From the NCBI GenBank assembly GCA_964407075.1, contig CAYOUE010000002.1:1-61003 (forward strand): DNA of 61,003 bases, given 5' to 3'. Both the position numbers and the translations under genes were made by a program. This document shows positions 60,775 through 61,003 of this stretch, piece by piece. The notes under the pieces are model-generated. The model made no database searches, was not told the DNA's origin, and saw nothing but the letters and a program-made list of their open reading frames with translations. Numbering within the stretch: position 1 is the first letter of the stretch; every line of letters starts with the position of its first letter. Origin of the DNA: JAHQVI01 sp964407075. GTDB taxonomy: Bacteria > Pseudomonadota > Alphaproteobacteria > Rhizobiales > Rhodomicrobiaceae.

Positions 60775-61003
60775 ATGCTTGAAAAACATTACAGGCCCTC
60801 CGCAGTCGAGGGCGAGATTTACCGCCAGTGGGAAGCGTCCGGCGCATTCAGCGCGGGATCGGGGAAAAAGCCGAAAAAGGGCGCCAAGTCCCCCGATCCT
60901 TACTGCATCGTGATCCCGCCGCCGAACGTGACCGGCTCGCTCCACATGGGGCACGCCCTCAACAACACGCTGCAGGACATCCTGTGCCGCTTCGAGCGCA
61001 TGC
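60775..61003 (+). CDS. valS: Valyl-tRNA synthetase (3' end cut by window)
   Basis: The first 76 codons of a class I synthetase that charges tRNA-Val. MLEKHYRPSAVEGEIYRQWE is the usual N-terminus, followed by a lysine-rich insertion (SGKKPKKGAKSP), then YCIVIPPPNVTGSLHMGHAL, where HMGH is the HIGH ATP-binding motif. The frame is open to the window end. It lies 113 bp after popZ. Confidence 0.95.
   Translation, partial: MLEKHYRPSAVEGEIYRQWEASGAFSAGSGKKPKKGAKSPDPYCIVIPPPNVTGSLHMGHALNNTLQDILCRFERM

Noticed and set aside
1..61003. Search by eye for tRNA, rRNA, CRISPR arrays, transposases and prophage genes
   Set aside because: No T-loop GGTTCGAATCC-like arms, regularly spaced repeats, DDE motifs or phage structural genes were seen. 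Absence by eye is not proof; tRNAscan and CRISPR tools would settle it.

Overview
The window is a GC-rich, densely coded chromosomal segment from an alphaproteobacterium, probably of the Rhizobiales/Rhodobiaceae type. The evidence is the pcm-tolC-popZ(DUF2497)-valS order at the right end, a DUF2865 protein, an N-formylglutamate amidohydrolase next to a HisN-type phosphatase, ECF sigma systems, and a long-N-terminus FolP. It is draft sequence: a 10-N gap at 35962-35971 interrupts one gene, and gltX and valS run off the two ends. I see no rRNA, tRNA, CRISPR array, insertion sequence or prophage.

Layout. 0-9 kb: gltX, an exported ankyrin protein, heme oxygenase and folP, then an ECF sigma/anti-sigma pair divergent from a small exported protein. 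The two sides carry matching GGAAC-N17-TGTC promoters. Envelope proteins (a LysM protein and small membrane proteins) follow. 9-14 kb: a LOG-family nucleotide phosphoribohydrolase, an HtpX-like protease, a DsbA/FrnE oxidoreductase, an exported MBL-fold protein and a DGPF/ECF42 sigma pair. 14-25 kb: a methyltransferase divergent from an AraC regulator, a dgcN-dgcA pair for D-glutamate use, a large exported WD40-caspase, an ATP-dependent DNA ligase and a four-domain rhodanese.

24.7-33.3 kb is a catabolic island. It has a fluoroacetate/haloacetate dehalogenase-like hydrolase and an enolase-superfamily enzyme driven by interlocked divergent promoters. Next comes a GntR regulator with a perfect 16-bp palindrome, then an operon for a B12-dependent 2-hydroxyisobutyryl-CoA mutase (small subunit, acyl-CoA ligase, MeaB-type GTPase, large subunit). 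It ends with a tandem gamma-carbonic-anhydrase-fold protein whose two halves have lost complementary zinc ligands.

33-43 kb: a protein phosphatase, a large single-span protein holding the gap, a DNA-repair pair (SRAP protein and uracil-DNA glycosylase), ETF-ubiquinone oxidoreductase, beta-carbonic anhydrase and small envelope proteins. 43-52.6 kb is a second catabolic locus built around a LacI regulator. Near-identical operators (TGTAAaCGGTTACA and TGTAAtCGGTTACA) sit at the promoters of a CoA-transferase/DJ-1 operon and of a tripartite tricarboxylate transporter operon that ends in an atypical shikimate-dehydrogenase-like gene. A MaoC hydratase lies between them.

52.6-61 kb: photolyase, N-formylglutamate amidohydrolase, HisN-type phosphatase, and the pcm, tolC, popZ, valS cluster. 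Between the amidohydrolase and hisN, on the minus strand, is a probable small RNA with pyrimidine-rich anti-Shine-Dalgarno segments and a strong intrinsic terminator. The best candidates for new biology are the split-site tandem gamma-CA protein, the small RNA, the LacI and ECF regulons, and the 2-hydroxyisobutyrate operon.
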